IMG/VR virus record: IMGVR_UViG_3300032893_000036
Coordinates: 1-64,000 of that record
DNA from: a virus
Length of the DNA: 64,000 nt
Strand: one strand, 5' to 3'
The notes under the pieces were generated by a model. It searched no databases and was not told the DNA's origin. It worked only from the letters and a program-made list of their open reading frames with translations. Shown here piece by piece: positions 22,486-29,338 of this stretch (position 1 is the first letter of the stretch; each line of letters starts with the position of its first letter). The position numbers and the translations under genes are program-made.

Positions 22486-22650
22486 GTGAAAGAGGAAAAG
22501 TCCGATAACCTGGAAGCGTTCTCATGTCGTTTGGAGCGTGAGCAAATAAGCTTTATCGAAGACCTCACGGCGCGTCGCGTGCTGGGTTCAAACAAGAATG
22601 TAGTGCTGAGAGCATTGATTAGTTTCGATGAGTCCGAAGAATTCGACTGA
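22486..22650 (+). CDS. 54-aa ribbon-helix-helix-like DNA-binding protein, GTG start
   Basis: Reading GTG AAA GAG: KEEKSDNLEAFSCRLEREQI, then SFIEDLTARRVLGSNKNVVL RALI. A beta strand (AFSCRLE) followed by two helices with a GSNKNVVLRALI turn matches the Arc/CopG fold. TAAGAT at 22474-22479 lies 6 bp before the GTG and could be a -10 for a leaderless message, as in some phage repressors. Possible regulator of the block that follows. Confidence 0.55.
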   Translation: MKEEKSDNLEAFSCRLEREQISFIEDLTARRVLGSNKNVVLRALISFDESEEFD

Positions 22651-22679
22651 TAGAGCCGCTCTGCGTCGAGGATGAAGTC

Positions 22680-22877
22680 ATGAGCGAACCAAGCTGCGAG
22701 CACAGTAACCTGCCGGGTGGCATGGGTTGTGTGATGTGCGAGGCCATCTCGTTCCGCGCTCACCAGCAATCACTCACAGGCTGCAGGTGCATCTACGATC
22801 GATGGAACAATCTTCTGAGCCCAGGAGGATGCCCGGTTCATGACCCTCGACTACGTCCTAGCGGAGATCGTCGATGA
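22680..22877 (+). CDS. 65-aa Cys-rich hypothetical protein
   Basis: MSEPSCEHSNLPGGMGCVMC, LTGCRCIYD and GGCPVHD provide six Cys and two His in zinc-binding spacing. ATGA overlap with the next gene. Function unknown. Confidence 0.5.
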   Translation: MSEPSCEHSNLPGGMGCVMCEAISFRAHQQSLTGCRCIYDRWNNLLSPGGCPVHDPRLRPSGDRR

Positions 22878-23056
22878 GCGAGTTTATCTGGAACGCAAAC
22901 AGTTCCTTCGAGCAGATATTGCTAGAACGCTGGCATGATCAGTATCAGCGCGCTCTTAAAACGATCGCGGACGCAGACCCGCTATGTCCACGGGGATTGC
23001 TACAGGAGGTAGCCAGAGAAGCGTTGGAGAAGCTGCGGGACCCGACTACCGGCTAG
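22874..23056 (+). CDS. 60-aa helical hypothetical protein
   Basis: MSEFIWNANSSFEQILLERW, then WHDQYQRALKTIADADPLCP; helical throughout. ATGA overlap with the preceding gene. Function unknown. Confidence 0.5.
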   Translation: MSEFIWNANSSFEQILLERWHDQYQRALKTIADADPLCPRGLLQEVAREALEKLRDPTTG

Positions 23057-23073
23057 CGGAGGATAAAGTCCCT

Positions 23074-23262
23074 ATGGACATTGAAAATGCCAAAAGGATC
23101 GTGGATTACATCACTGACCCCAATGGCGGCCCTCACACGAAGTTGGCTTATCCTTGGGGTGATGAAGGAGGGTGGCGCTTGGACGACACGTTCACGGCTG
23201 ACCAGTTGGAAGCGATCTGCATAGTCATGCGAGCAAGTGCCCGCGGACACTCAGCTCAATAG
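23074..23262 (+). CDS. 62-aa hypothetical protein
   Basis: Starts MDIENAKRIVDYITDPNGGP, with GGATAAAG upstream. Last gene of the rightward block; its last 12 bp overlap the end of the leftward lysis operon (convergent genes), with no terminator between them. Confidence 0.5.
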   Translation: MDIENAKRIVDYITDPNGGPHTKLAYPWGDEGGWRLDDTFTADQLEAICIVMRASARGHSAQ

Positions 23263-23562
23263 CTTGATGGCGTTCTGAGCGCGGGCAAGGTCTCCGGCTA
23301 AAGCAGCCTCGCAATGCCCCTTCTGCAACCCGTTCAGCATACGGTGCAGTAATGCCCAGAAGGCCGGCGGGTTCCCCTTTCGCCAATAAAGCCCGCACTG
23401 GCTTGAGATGGTGATGTCGAAGTCCCGACTCCACAGGACGGAGACGAAGTAGTCGAAGGCGAGCAGGGTTTTGCCCACATAGGTCTTGCCGGCAAGCCTG
23501 TTGATAATTACTAGAATGGCCAACACCATGAGGATGACGAAGATGGCCAGGGCAATGATCAT
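23251..23562 (-). CDS. Membrane-anchored lysis-cassette protein
   Basis: 103 aa starting MIIALAIFVILMVLAILVII (ATGA overlap with the i-spanin stop). One N-terminal membrane helix, then a soluble domain with SRDFDITISSQCGLYWRKGN and a helical end. It is the last gene of the late operon. A lysis-accessory or superinfection role is suggested by context only. A longer reading to 23619 would run into the spanin. Confidence 0.6.
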   Translation of the reverse strand: MIIALAIFVILMVLAILVIINRLAGKTYVGKTLLAFDYFVSVLWSRDFDITISSQCGLYWRKGNPPAFWALLHRMLNGLQKGHCEAALAGDLARAQNAIKLLS

Positions 23563-24062
23563 AGCTGCGGGGTTATTTCGGCGATGAGGGCTTGGAGCCG
23601 GTTGGCGTTTCGCCGACACTCGTCGCGGGCGGCGACAAGAAGTTCTCCAGCGCGGTCAATGCCTGGGTCTCCGGGGGAAGTAACAGTTGCGGGTCTACTA
23701 CCGGTTTTCGGCATTCCACCATTTGCGGCGGTTCGGGCTGCTTCGGCTGCGAGCAGCTGCTCGAGGCGATGCAGACGCACAATAGTAGCGTCGCGGTCGG
23801 CAGCATTTTGGGCGTTTTGGTTAGCAAGGGTCACCATAGCGGCTTGGTTGTTACGGGTCGTCTCCTGCGCCTGCGCCAGCTGCGCTAGGAGCGTCTTTCG
23901 CACTGTTTCCTCTGCTTGGGTGCGGGCCAGTGCATCCGAGGTCTGCAGAGCCTGATAGCGCGCCTGCCAGGGGTTCAGATGGTAGCCGGCCCAACCTCCC
24001 AATCCCAGGAGGACAATCGCGCCGGCGACCCAGGGAGCGAACTTCAATAGCAAAGCGGTCAC
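23559..24062 (-). CDS. Rz: i-spanin (Rz-like)
   Basis: 167 aa: N-terminal membrane helix (LLLKFAPWVAGAIVLLGLGG), then a long helical periplasmic part rich in Gln/Ala (QAEETVRKTLLAQLAQAQET). It carries another gene (o-spanin) embedded in a different frame, the hallmark of Rz/Rz1. i-spanins pair with the outer-membrane lipoprotein to disrupt the outer membrane at the end of infection. Confidence 0.85.
   Translation of the reverse strand: MTALLLKFAPWVAGAIVLLGLGGWAGYHLNPWQARYQALQTSDALARTQAEETVRKTLLAQLAQAQETTRNNQAAMVTLANQNAQNAADRDATIVRLHRLEQLLAAEAARTAANGGMPKTGSRPATVTSPGDPGIDRAGELLVAARDECRRNANRLQALIAEITPQL
23573..23827 (-). CDS. Rz1: o-spanin lipoprotein (Rz1-like), nested in Rz
   Basis: 84 aa in a second frame wholly inside the Rz gene. 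MLTKTPKMLPTATLLLCVCI and IASSSC form a signal peptide with a lipobox-like Cys, then a Pro-rich mature chain (PKQPEPPQ, DPQLLLPPETQ), the standard Rz1 composition. The lipobox is weak (S-S-S-C), so the cleavage site should be tested. An internal ATG at 23806 is also possible. Confidence 0.82.
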   Translation of the reverse strand: MLTKTPKMLPTATLLLCVCIASSSCSQPKQPEPPQMVECRKPVVDPQLLLPPETQALTALENFLSPPATSVGETPTGSKPSSPK

Positions 24063-24292
24063 TTCCCCACCTTGCTGGCGACGTATTGATGTCGCAGCCA
24101 GGATGCGAGAAACAATACTGAAATGGTTCCTAGCACAATTTGATGCCCATATTTAGGAAACAATTCCTCGATGGGCTGTTTGATTGGATCAATGTTGAAC
24201 GTTTCTAGCCCTGACCAAATGAAACCAGTCCCAGCGAAAACACGGCCGCATTTGTTCTTCAGCCACGTCCAAAAAGAACGTAGTGCATTCAT
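24059..24292 (-). CDS. Small membrane protein, candidate holin
   Basis: 77 aa with one clear membrane helix (HQIVLGTISVLFLASWLR) and a basic N-terminus (MNALRSFWTWLKNKCGR). It lies between the lysozyme and Rz and overlaps both by 4 nt. Position and topology fit a class II/III holin, but several other small membrane proteins in the cassette are also candidates. Confidence 0.6.
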   Translation of the reverse strand: MNALRSFWTWLKNKCGRVFAGTGFIWSGLETFNIDPIKQPIEELFPKYGHQIVLGTISVLFLASWLRHQYVASKVGK

Positions 24293-24744
24293 GCGAGAGA
24301 TCCCCCGGACTGTGTGTATGCCGATTGGAGTGATGCCAAGCTGTTCTGGTGTTGACCGTAGTCATTACCCGGCAGGCTGGCCCAGATGCTCGTGCACTTT
24401 GAGACCGCCGACGACAGTCGGCCCGCAATCACGTCATCCAACGCATGACGCTCGCGAATCATCTGAGTAGCGATGGCGTCCTGTGATGCCGGGCTAAAGT
24501 CAGGCAAATGCAGACTGGCCTTGTAGGCATCGTAGAAGCGTTCAAGGATCTGGTATCGACCCGCTGCAGTACTGGTCAGCGTTGGCGAGAGTCGTACTTC
24601 AATACGTGGATGATCCAAATAACTGGTAAACAAATGCGGATGCGCTGGAGTGCTTCCGACGATACAGTTATAGCCGTGATCGCCAATCAACTCAGTGCCC
24701 TCGCTCATTGCTACCATGGTCAAAAAGGCGTTCAGGTTACTCAT
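24289..24744 (-). CDS. Lambda R-like endolysin (lytic transglycosylase/lysozyme)
   Basis: 151 aa starting MSNLNAFLTMVAMSEGTELI. SEGT supplies the catalytic Glu of the lambda R (GH104) family; YNCIVGSTPAHPHLFTSYLDHPR and TSTAAGRYQIL are the family's GY.VIVGG, DHPR and GRYQ landmarks. It cleaves the glycan strands of peptidoglycan. No signal-anchor is present, so a holin must release it. The start is chosen at the ATG after the overlap with the upstream gene. Confidence 0.9.
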   Translation of the reverse strand: MSNLNAFLTMVAMSEGTELIGDHGYNCIVGSTPAHPHLFTSYLDHPRIEVRLSPTLTSTAAGRYQILERFYDAYKASLHLPDFSPASQDAIATQMIRERHALDDVIAGRLSSAVSKCTSIWASLPGNDYGQHQNSLASLQSAYTQSGGSLA

Positions 24745-24985
24745 TTGACGCTCTCCGGGTAACCAACTGCCACACGATATAGATGATCGCGGAAGCCCCG
24801 AGCGCCCAGGCCACTGAGCGCTCGAGATATCGCAGGCGCCGTTCATGGTCACTGGTGATCTTCTCCACCAGTGCTTCTACCCGCGCCAAGTTGCTATCAC
24901 TGCGTTCGATAAGTCCTGCTATGCGCTCGTTGATCACGGATTGCTCAGCGCCGTTGTCAATCAAGCGATGCAGTTCCTTCGTCAC
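24737..24985 (-). CDS. 82-aa tail-anchored membrane protein with coiled coil
   Basis: GTG start two bases after the upstream stop (TGATGTG): TKELHRLIDNGAEQSVINER and a coiled coil (VEALVEKITSDHERRLRYLE), then a C-terminal membrane helix (WALGASAIIYIVWQLV) and a basic end. This arrangement matches phage holin-like proteins (e.g. HP1/XhlA-like). Function probably in lysis. Confidence 0.6.
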   Translation of the reverse strand: MTKELHRLIDNGAEQSVINERIAGLIERSDSNLARVEALVEKITSDHERRLRYLERSVAWALGASAIIYIVWQLVTRRASNE

Positions 24986-24986
24986 A

Positions 24987-25181
24987 TCAGCAGTGCTTGG
25001 CCACGTAGTCAAGCATATGGGCCATATAGCGCACATCACCTTCATCACACGCCGCAGCGCCTTTGGCTTGGATCGCCTGACAGCGTGACTGGTCGCTCGC
25101 ATCCATTGAGTTCATGAAACTTGGATCGGTCACCGCAGTGATCAGCACCTTGGCTCGATTAATGATTATCCCGCCTCCCAT
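24987..25181 (-). CDS. 64-aa hypothetical protein of the lysis cassette
   Basis: GAGGTGATGT SD before MGGGIIINRAKVLITAVTDP. Contains C-x9-C (RCQAIQAKGAAAC) that could be oxidised if exported, but there is no signal sequence. Function unknown. Confidence 0.5.
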   Translation of the reverse strand: MGGGIIINRAKVLITAVTDPSFMNSMDASDQSRCQAIQAKGAAACDEGDVRYMAHMLDYVAKHC

Positions 25182-25184
25182 ACA

Positions 25185-25481
25185 TCACCTCTTACATTGT
25201 TGCTGTAGAAGGGCATGATCCAAGTCAACTTCACGTTGAAGCTGTCTGAATTCGCCCATCTGAAATTGGTTCAGGTCGTAGTCGTGCAGCCACTTGCGAG
25301 TGCCTACATCTCGAATAGTCCATAGACAAAATACGTTGACCATGATGCTGATTGCGAGTATCACGCTCGTCAGCCACCCTTTGACTTTTTCGCCCGTTAT
25401 CGTCGCCTGCGCCACGGCTCCTCCAGAATGCGCCGTGATAGGCTGGTTGGTTGAAAAGTCCTCAATGTGACCGGAGTTCAC
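25185..25481 (-). CDS. 98-aa membrane protein of the lysis region
   Basis: GTG overlaps the preceding stop (GTGA): NSGHIEDFSTNQPITAHSGG, then a membrane helix (WLTSVILAISIMVNVFCLW) and a C-terminal coiled coil (FQMGEFRQLQREVDLDHALL). A longer upstream reading in this frame overlaps another gene and looks non-coding. Function unknown, possibly a holin/antiholin component. Confidence 0.55.
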   Translation of the reverse strand: MNSGHIEDFSTNQPITAHSGGAVAQATITGEKVKGWLTSVILAISIMVNVFCLWTIRDVGTRKWLHDYDLNQFQMGEFRQLQREVDLDHALLQQQCKR

Positions 25482-25849
25482 TGACCTCGGTACCTCGGTT
25501 CTACAATCTTTTCCACATGATCCATCTGATATTGCAGCCCTTCCACTTTCGATTCCAGAGAGGATAGTTTCCCGAACATCGCTACTCCTCCAATGATCGC
25601 TGCAGCCGTCAGACTCGCCAGCACCGTCAGCATCCAGCCCTGCCATGAACTCTTTCCTCCACCACCCTCGTTGTAATCGCCACGGATCTCTACCGTCGCA
25701 CGACGGACTGCGCGTTTGACCACGCGCTCTAAAATCTCCTCTGCTCCCGATAGATCCTCTGGAGCATCCGGACTCGGGCCTCGGTGCCCCATCAGTAAAC
25801 GGTCGAGGAGGCCAATTGTGCATTCATCCTCTTCAAATGTGGCCGCCAT
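25478..25849 (-). CDS. 123-aa membrane protein with a charged N-terminal domain
   Basis: AAGGAA precedes the ATG. Acidic/basic N-terminus (MAATFEEDECTIGLLDRLLM), a membrane helix (WMLTVLASLTAAAIIGGVAM) and a coiled coil (LSSLESKVEGLQYQMDHVEK). First gene of the lysis block after the tail fibre. Function unknown. Confidence 0.6.
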   Translation of the reverse strand: MAATFEEDECTIGLLDRLLMGHRGPSPDAPEDLSGAEEILERVVKRAVRRATVEIRGDYNEGGGGKSSWQGWMLTVLASLTAAAIIGGVAMFGKLSSLESKVEGLQYQMDHVEKIVEPRYRGQ

Positions 25850-25877
25850 CTCACTGTTCCTTATGCCGCCTTTGTTG

Positions 25878-27263
25878 TCATCGTCCGATCGCGAACCAAT
25901 TACTCACGCTACCGGATGGCCCAGAATCTACCGTAATCACACATCCAGTCTGAGTGATACTGCTCGCAAAGTTAGACCCATCCGCCGCCTGTCCGTTGAC
26001 CGCAACACTTCGATTGCTGCACGGAAAGACGCCAAAGCATGCCGTCGGAAATGGCTTGGGGAACGTGATAGGAAAATCAACCGGAACGCCGGCCTGCGGA
26101 GTTGGGACGTTACCCCATTGCAGAATAGTGCCGCCAGGTAACGTTTCGGTGTTAGGCGTTATGCCGCCGCCCCATGAAGTTGGCTGCCCTATGCCATTCG
26201 ATACTTCAACTTGCCCTTTCAGGCCATATCCACCACGGCTGATTGATGGGAAGGCAGCCAGATCGTATAGGAACTTAGAGCCGTCAAAAAACTCGTCGAC
26301 AACGAGCACAGTCCCCGTCCCCGTACCAAACTGGTGACGGATGACCGCAGTTCCCGTCGCCCCCGGCGGAATATTGGCGCTCAGAATCACGCCAATGCCG
26401 CATTTCATTCCGACCACACCGCTCGAGACAACTGCATTGCCCGCCTGCGCGCTCGGATTAGTGCCTGTCGCGTTACCACCTTGGAGCGTGGCATCGCCAG
26501 CAATGGCATTAACCGATGTGCCGCCTTGCGCCTTATAGGCGCCTCCCGGTCCATTCAGTGATGCACCCGCGAAGTCCAGCAAGTCGCCGCCAGCATCAAG
26601 TCCCGGATTCCCAGGTGTACTATCGGCATCTCCCGCCGAACGGATGACCGTGATGCCTTTCTGACCTGTAACCTGAGCATCGGTGATGTGGATCACTTGG
26701 CTTTTGGTAGCACCGCCAGCCAAAACACCCGAGCTCGGAATGCCCGACGCATTCGGCAGCAAAAAGCCCCACTGGAAATCGCCATAGCCAGCCGGATAGC
26801 CGTTTGGGCCTGCCACCTGTACGGATCCTGACTCAAACGTCGGTTCGTAGGTGCCGCCCTGAGTCTGGGAATTGGCCAGCGCCACCGTCGCGCCATCGCT
26901 GACGATGAGCGTTCGTGTTCCAGGTGGCAATACAAGCGAGTTCCCAGCTGCGATTGAAAAAGAGAGAGTAAAGGCACCGGTTGCAGCGTTTGAAATAGTC
27001 CACAATCCACCGACGCCAATCGGTATCTGGTAGGCGATATTCGCGCCAAGCGTTCCGTTGAACTCTATGTTTGGGGGCCGGTACTGAGTTAGGGTGAGCG
27101 TAGTTGTTGGGGTGACAACACCTGTAACGGATATTGAAGTCGTGCCACCTAATGCCGCATCTATTGCTGAGAAATTCGCATTTACAGGGGTCGCCCAAGC
27201 GTTAACGTAGTCGCCTGATGCTGGCTCCTCAAGTCCTTTGTTGACTGAAAATGTACTCGTCAC
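25878..27263 (-). CDS. Tail fibre/adhesin with gp53-like C-terminal domain
   Basis: 461 aa. Beta-rich Thr/Ala/Gly repeats, a disulfide-free central part, and a C-terminal region (PGGTILQWGNV, VPVDFPITFPKPFPTACFGV, GSVSNWFAIG) that matches the gp53-like fibre tip (W.....FP..FP.A....V, ending W.AIG). Such domains bind the host surface. It is the gene closest to lysis and may be the main receptor-binding fibre. The N-terminus MTSTFSVNKGLEEPASGDYV looks like the virion-anchoring segment of many fibres. Confidence 0.82.
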   Translation of the reverse strand: MTSTFSVNKGLEEPASGDYVNAWATPVNANFSAIDAALGGTTSISVTGVVTPTTTLTLTQYRPPNIEFNGTLGANIAYQIPIGVGGLWTISNAATGAFTLSFSIAAGNSLVLPPGTRTLIVSDGATVALANSQTQGGTYEPTFESGSVQVAGPNGYPAGYGDFQWGFLLPNASGIPSSGVLAGGATKSQVIHITDAQVTGQKGITVIRSAGDADSTPGNPGLDAGGDLLDFAGASLNGPGGAYKAQGGTSVNAIAGDATLQGGNATGTNPSAQAGNAVVSSGVVGMKCGIGVILSANIPPGATGTAVIRHQFGTGTGTVLVVDEFFDGSKFLYDLAAFPSISRGGYGLKGQVEVSNGIGQPTSWGGGITPNTETLPGGTILQWGNVPTPQAGVPVDFPITFPKPFPTACFGVFPCSNRSVAVNGQAADGSNFASSITQTGCVITVDSGPSGSVSNWFAIGR

Positions 27264-29338
27264 AGCGTCTGACTCCTACCCGCGATATCTAACGCGCGAA
27301 TGATCGACGCATCGGGCGCCTTGAGCAACGGTTCGGTGCCCTCATCGTTCATCTTCTTGGCCGCCTTATAGCGTTGCATGAGTCGGTTGAGTAGCGCATC
27401 GTGATCGACCTTGCCGCCAGAGGCGCGGGCAATAGGCGGCGGTTCCGGAACCGGTTTGGTCAATCCCGCGCCAGGAGCAAGTGAGCGCTTAGCAAAGCTA
27501 TTTTCTGCAATGTTCTTTAGGACAGGTACTCCCATGCCAAAAGTCTTTGCATTGATAGCGGCCTCACCGAGTTCTCGCGCCGCACCAGTCGCCGCGTTGC
27601 GAATCACTCCCGATTTGCTGTAATTGACGAAGTTTCCTGGTGGTGCGACCTTTGCGTTATGCACTACGCGACCCAATGATTCGAGCGATTCCTGAGTTTC
27701 AGGACTCAGTAACAGGTCCAACTTCGGATCGTACTTGGCCAACGCGCCGTTGTAACCGGATGGCGTAATCTTTCCTGTATTGCCAACGGCCGCCTTGCGT
27801 ACTGCACTCAGTGTATGCGCCGCGACAGCCTGCTGCGCATCAGCATCAAATTTTTCCATGACGCGCTCAACATTTGCGCGCGGCGCCTGCAACACGTACT
27901 TATCTAGGAACTTGTCTGCAAGCGCCGATGGCTTACCGCGCTTGACCCCATTCAACGATACATCGTCAACAGCTGCTTGATATGCAGGATCAGCATCTAG
28001 CGCATCAAATCTAGCCTTCGCGGCCGCACGCGCTTGGTCGAATAACGCTTTCGCCTCAGCGCTTTCCGTTCCAACCGGCTGGACCTTCTGGAGTGCCTCT
28101 TGAACTTTGCCTACGGCGAATGCGGCATTGCCATCGCCAGCCGCGCGGGCCTTGGCGATCTCGTTGCCAAGCTGCGTGCTGTAGGCTTGGAAGTCGTCCA
28201 ATGACATCTTTCCGCCAGCCGATTCCACATCGTCCAATATCCCTTTTGCCGTACTCGGCAGATAGCGGAATTTGCTTTGCGGTTTCAATGCCGCGTTGGC
28301 ATCTTGCACGAATGTAGAGCCATCCATCTGCAAGTCACCCGTGGCGGATGCCTTACGAGCAGCAGCATACTTCGCATCGATGCCTGCTTTAATCGGCTCA
28401 TCGTATGCCTTCAATGCATCGACCGCGATCTGGCCATTCTCAACTGGATCATTCTGCACGTGCGATGGCGCAGCTTCGCGACGGATGTTGTCCAGTGCAT
28501 CGACCATCTGACCTTCTTGGTCATTTATGCGTTTGACGATCGCGCCGTGCGTACTATTCTGCTCGTTTGAAAATTGCACCGGATCTCGCGTTGCTTGACC
28601 TTCGGTCAATTGGATGCCGTGCTTGTCAGCTTCTAAATGATTTTCTAGCGCTGTCTGATTCACTGATCCTTTTCTGGCAGCATCGCGATATGCCTGCTGC
28701 AACGGCGCACTCGCTTCTTCAATATCAGGAGCTGTTCGAGCTGCACCTAGCGATTGGGGTGAATCAAGTGTAGATGCATCGCGTCCTTTTTCCACCAATC
28801 CGCGATATACATCAGCGACCTTCCCAGCCGATCCCGTCACGGCCTGTCGTGCTTCTGATCCGCCCTTGGTCAAAGCCATCGTTGCTAAATCGCCAACCAC
28901 GTCCGCCGTGCGCTCGTTGGTCGCGCCAGCAATCAAATCATGCGCCTTTTTGGTCGCCCAAGTGACCGGTGTCATAACCGTGTTCAGCGCGTTCATGGCG
29001 GTCTTGCCGCCCTCAGTTTGCGCGTGATAATTCAACACTGGGTCGGTCTGGATTTCTTTCTCTAACGCCGCACGCCCCTCTTTTCCAGGCAGGATGTCAT
29101 TGACGGCGTGTGTCACGGCTTTAAGACCACTGGAGCCAACTGCCAAACCTGCATCGCCAAGTCCCTTGATGGCGTTGAACCAAGTGTCGGCCTCGGATTC
29201 GGGAGTGCCTGCGTTTTTTGGCACTGGCAGCGGCTTGTCAGCTGCGAAGAATGCCGTGCGTGCATCTATGGGTGCTGCATCATCGTCAGCTGCACCGGCA
29301 GCGCCCTGTGCGAAAAAATCTGTGCGTGGATCGCTCAT
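27260..29338 (-). CDS. Putative ejection / internal virion protein
   Basis: 692 aa, mostly helical and charged, without enzyme motifs. N-terminus has two RTxFFA repeats (RTDFFA, RTAFFA). A hydrophobic Gly/Ala stretch lies near 60-80. The C-terminus carries ARASGGKVDHDALLNRLMQR, one copy of the basic GG peptide found in several virion-region proteins. Long helical proteins between tail-neck and lysis genes in podophages are often DNA-ejection proteins; assignment is inference. Confidence 0.5.
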   Translation of the reverse strand: MSDPRTDFFAQGAAGAADDDAAPIDARTAFFAADKPLPVPKNAGTPESEADTWFNAIKGLGDAGLAVGSSGLKAVTHAVNDILPGKEGRAALEKEIQTDPVLNYHAQTEGGKTAMNALNTVMTPVTWATKKAHDLIAGATNERTADVVGDLATMALTKGGSEARQAVTGSAGKVADVYRGLVEKGRDASTLDSPQSLGAARTAPDIEEASAPLQQAYRDAARKGSVNQTALENHLEADKHGIQLTEGQATRDPVQFSNEQNSTHGAIVKRINDQEGQMVDALDNIRREAAPSHVQNDPVENGQIAVDALKAYDEPIKAGIDAKYAAARKASATGDLQMDGSTFVQDANAALKPQSKFRYLPSTAKGILDDVESAGGKMSLDDFQAYSTQLGNEIAKARAAGDGNAAFAVGKVQEALQKVQPVGTESAEAKALFDQARAAAKARFDALDADPAYQAAVDDVSLNGVKRGKPSALADKFLDKYVLQAPRANVERVMEKFDADAQQAVAAHTLSAVRKAAVGNTGKITPSGYNGALAKYDPKLDLLLSPETQESLESLGRVVHNAKVAPPGNFVNYSKSGVIRNAATGAARELGEAAINAKTFGMGVPVLKNIAENSFAKRSLAPGAGLTKPVPEPPPIARASGGKVDHDALLNRLMQRYKAAKKMNDEGTEPLLKAPDASIIRALDIAGRSQTL

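Noticed and set aside
24845-25117. Plus-strand reading over the lysis genes
   Set aside because: Antisense to two coupled leftward genes, without SD or recognisable motif.
25482-25823. Extended N-terminal reading of the 98-aa lysis-region membrane protein
   Set aside because: It overlaps the better-supported 123-aa gene and its extension looks non-coding; the GTGA overlap marks the real start.
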